64,000 nt of DNA from Silicimonas sp. (lineage in GTDB: Bacteria; Pseudomonadota; Alphaproteobacteria; Rhodobacterales; Rhodobacteraceae): assembly GCA_022820365.1 (NCBI GenBank), contig JAJEFO010000061.1:1-64000 (forward strand), in the 5' to 3' direction. The notes below the pieces were generated by a model. It was not told the origin of the DNA. It ran no database searches and saw nothing but the letters and a program-made list of their open reading frames with translations. This document shows, piece by piece, positions 62,101 to 64,000 of this stretch. Numbering within the stretch: position 1 is the first letter of the stretch; each line of letters opens with the position of its first letter. The translations under genes and the position numbers were made by a program.

Positions 62101-62619
62101 TCAGGCAGTTCCCCTGACAGGACGATTGTTCTCGATATTGAATTTCATGCCGTCCAGAAGCTCTTCCAGATCAGGACGTGCAGCAGGTCCGTTGGAAACG
62201 TCGGCAAGCATGAGCGTTCCGTCCGGGCGAATTGCAAATGCACCGGGTTCAGCAAACAGGCCGGTTGTTTCCGCTTCGGAGAGCGGTTCGGAAACGAATA
62301 GATCGAGCGACCGCATTTGCGTCTCTGTCAGACCATAGCAAAGGTCAAATTTCCAGCCAAACTCCTCCCTGTCCGTCAAGGCCTTTTCCCTGCTGTCCGC
62401 CGAGACCACCACGACATCCATCGCGGCAACCCATTCCGGCAACGCGTCGTTCAGCTTGTTCAGGAAACGCTTGCACCGCGGACAATGGCGGCCACGATAG
62501 ACGAACAGCATCGTCCAGCGATCCTTGGGCCCGCCGATCGAGATCGATCCATCCTGATCGACGGTTGGAAAGTCTAGCCTCTCGACTGGCGCACCGACGC
62601 GCGGTTTGCTTGAAGTCAT
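62101..62619 (-). CDS. Peroxiredoxin-like thioredoxin-fold protein
   Basis: This 172-residue protein has a thioredoxin fold of the AhpC/TSA type, with a CPRC pair (C46, C49) in the segment YRGRHCPRC where classical peroxiredoxins have a single peroxidatic Cys. It probably reduces peroxides or disulfides in the cytoplasm. The start at 62619 (MTSSKPRV) follows AGGAAC; the longer frame adds 25 unlikely residues. No partner gene is close. Confidence 0.83.
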   Translation of the reverse strand: MTSSKPRVGAPVERLDFPTVDQDGSISIGGPKDRWTMLFVYRGRHCPRCKRFLNKLNDALPEWVAAMDVVVVSADSREKALTDREEFGWKFDLCYGLTETQMRSLDLFVSEPLSEAETTGLFAEPGAFAIRPDGTLMLADVSNGPAARPDLEELLDGMKFNIENNRPVRGTA

Positions 62620-62914
62620 GTTGAGTTCCTTCGAATGTTCACGGGAGTCGCTTCGGCACCCGCCGAAAGTGCCTTCATTCGTGCCGCTCGACAACCATGT
62701 CGTCCCAGCGCCGCCACAAGAAATTCGCTGCCGCCCAGCTATGACTGACGCACGGGCGGTGAATTCGCACCCGTTCGTCCGTCTTGCAGACCGGCCAACT
62801 CGCCGTCCCTGTACAAGCCAGTTCGGTGATCCCGCGCCCCTGAGTTCTCGACAGCAGTCTCAAGCGGCATCCAACATGCCAGCCAACTCTGGATTGCCGT
62901 TGTCAGGTGCACGT

Positions 62915-63688
62915 TCAGGAAAGACGTCGCTCTTTCTTGATCTGGTCATAGGCAATGTTTGCCTCAGAAGTCTTCTTGGCACCAAGTTCGTGGAATTCTT
63001 CGGGCATCCCCTTTGCCACCAACTTGTCTGGGTGGAAGTCCTTGATGATATTGCGGTAGGCCTTGCGGACTTCTTCGTCCGTCGCGTCCCGGCTTACGCC
63101 TAGAATCTCGTATGGGTCTTCCTCGTCAGGGACTGCGGCAGGGATGTACGTGTGTTCAATGCGCATGCATTGCTCCCGCGAAAACCCGAATTCGCGTGCG
63201 ACACGGTTGATGAAGTCTCTTTCTCCGCTGTGGTAGGTGCCGTCCGCAGCGGCGATCTGAACAAGGCCGGCTAGAATCTGTTCGAGCATGACCATGTCGT
63301 TGCGAACGATGGCCGCGATCTGCCGGGCGTAGGGCTCGAAACCGGCCGAGTCTGCCTTCGCGGCATCGAAAATTGCGCCGACCTCCGCCCTTGCCTCCTC
63401 CGGAAAGGAAACAACGCGCTTCAAGGCATCGATTTCATCACGGGTCACCCGGCCATCGGTCTTGCAGAGCTTCGCTGCGAGCGTAACGAACGCCACAGCA
63501 AATGCCGTTTGGACATCAACTTTCGAACGGTTCCATGGACCAGCGCGATTTCCAGCCTTGGGCCCGACAACCGGAGATGATCCGCGCTTGTCCACAAGGT
63601 GCCCGAGCGCCAGTCCGGCGATGGCGCCAAGCGGTCCACCAATTGCAAAACCGGCGGCACTGCCAAGGATTTTTCCGAATACGGCCAG
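62915..63688 (-). CDS. DjlA-like TerB-DnaJ membrane co-chaperone
   Basis: The protein combines a short N-terminal glycine-zipper/hydrophobic segment (about 5-30, FGKILGSAAGFAIGGPLGAI), a TerB-like helical domain (about 55-165, CKTDGRVTRDEIDALKRVV) and a C-terminal J domain with an intact HPD motif (DFHPDKL), which stimulates DnaK. It resembles DjlA. A GTG at 63595 would cut off the hydrophobic segment. The in-frame CTG at 63688, eight bases after AAGGAG, restores it and gives 257 residues. Confidence 0.82.
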   Translation of the reverse strand: MAVFGKILGSAAGFAIGGPLGAIAGLALGHLVDKRGSSPVVGPKAGNRAGPWNRSKVDVQTAFAVAFVTLAAKLCKTDGRVTRDEIDALKRVVSFPEEARAEVGAIFDAAKADSAGFEPYARQIAAIVRNDMVMLEQILAGLVQIAAADGTYHSGERDFINRVAREFGFSREQCMRIEHTYIPAAVPDEEDPYEILGVSRDATDEEVRKAYRNIIKDFHPDKLVAKGMPEEFHELGAKKTSEANIAYDQIKKERRLS

Positions 63689-63851
63689 GTTGCTCGCTCC
63701 TTGCGGCTGTCAACGCGCCGGATCTTTCCGGCTGTCGTCGCGGAATTTCGCGAAGGTATAGTGTACGCGCTTCGCTGATCCAAGTGTCCGAGAAGATGGC
63801 GTCGAATAAGACAGTCGTGACGCAATTTGTGATCCTGGATCAGCAGATCTG

Positions 63852-64000
63852 ATGTCTCTGAAATTCCGTGAAGTCGTGGAAGATCTGTGCGACCGAGTCG
63901 AGAAATGCCCCTCTTTTCACACCGCAGCGCCTTCCATCATTCGAAGCTCTTCCTGCTATGAAGACCGCCAAGACGCGGCAGCGCCCGGACACTCCGTTCG
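63852..64000 (+). CDS. Possible 5' part of a gene running off the right edge
   Basis: An open frame begins with ATG at 63852 and stays open for 49 codons to the end of the window. A second ATG in another frame (63958) also runs off the end. Neither N-terminus is recognisable and neither has a clear ribosome binding site. Confidence 0.25.
   Translation, partial: MSLKFREVVEDLCDRVEKCPSFHTAAPSIIRSSSCYEDRQDAAAPGHSV

Noticed and set aside
1-64000. CRISPR arrays, insertion sequences, prophage or integrase genes
   Set aside because: No regularly spaced repeats, transposase, integrase or structural phage genes were recognised.

Overview
The window is GC-rich DNA from an alphaproteobacterium, most likely a marine Rhodobacterales (Roseobacter-type) or a close relative. 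The evidence is the gene content: hflKC with a DUF2065 gene, the nrdR-ribD-ribE and ribBX-ribH-nusB blocks, dnaG-rpoD, pcm-tolC, TAXI-TRAP transport, a broken DMSP-demethylase-like gene, and a RibB whose GTP cyclohydrolase domain has decayed. The genus is inferred, not proven.

Layout. 0.2-27.5 kb is mostly conserved core: hflK-hflC-DUF2065, L-serine dehydratase, ribBX-ribH-nusB, a TAXI-TRAP transporter, nrdR-ribD-ribE, a reductase/SDR pair, dnaG-rpoD, glutamate-type dehydrogenase, a quinone-oxidoreductase-like MDR protein, homoserine dehydrogenase, and pcm-tolC. A tRNA-Cys gene at 27.69 kb marks a change to accessory DNA: a hipBA toxin-antitoxin pair with a clear promoter, a multiply frameshifted aminomethyltransferase/DmdA-like pseudogene, and a metallophosphoesterase.

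32.1-41.2 kb is one tightly packed minus-strand catabolic operon. It runs cyclase, cupin, SDR, 3-hydroxyacyl-CoA-dehydrogenase-like protein, five branched-chain-type ABC transporter subunits and a sulfatase. A divergent IclR regulator controls it in all likelihood. The substrate is unknown.

44.9-49.0 kb holds a complete Anbu (ancestral bacterial proteasome) operon: circularly permuted ATP-grasp, alpha-E protein, transglutaminase-like peptidase and the Anbu Ntn-hydrolase. These are thought to form a peptide ligation/proteolysis system whose substrate is not known.

49.2-59.5 kb is a sugar-acid polymer locus. A glucarate-dehydratase-like enolase-superfamily gene diverges from an ABC importer (ATPase, LplB/LplC-type permeases, binding protein) followed by heparinase II/III-like lyase, SDR and GH88 unsaturated glucuronyl hydrolase. 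The two arms share an intergenic 14-bp perfect palindrome of GntR/FCD type. The organism appears to import uronic-acid oligosaccharides and finish their degradation in the cytoplasm.

59.5-64 kb is gene-poor accessory DNA with a PIN-domain toxin-antitoxin pair, a peroxiredoxin-like protein and a DjlA-like TerB-DnaJ co-chaperone that seems to use a CTG start. No insertion sequence, CRISPR array, prophage or rRNA gene was seen.
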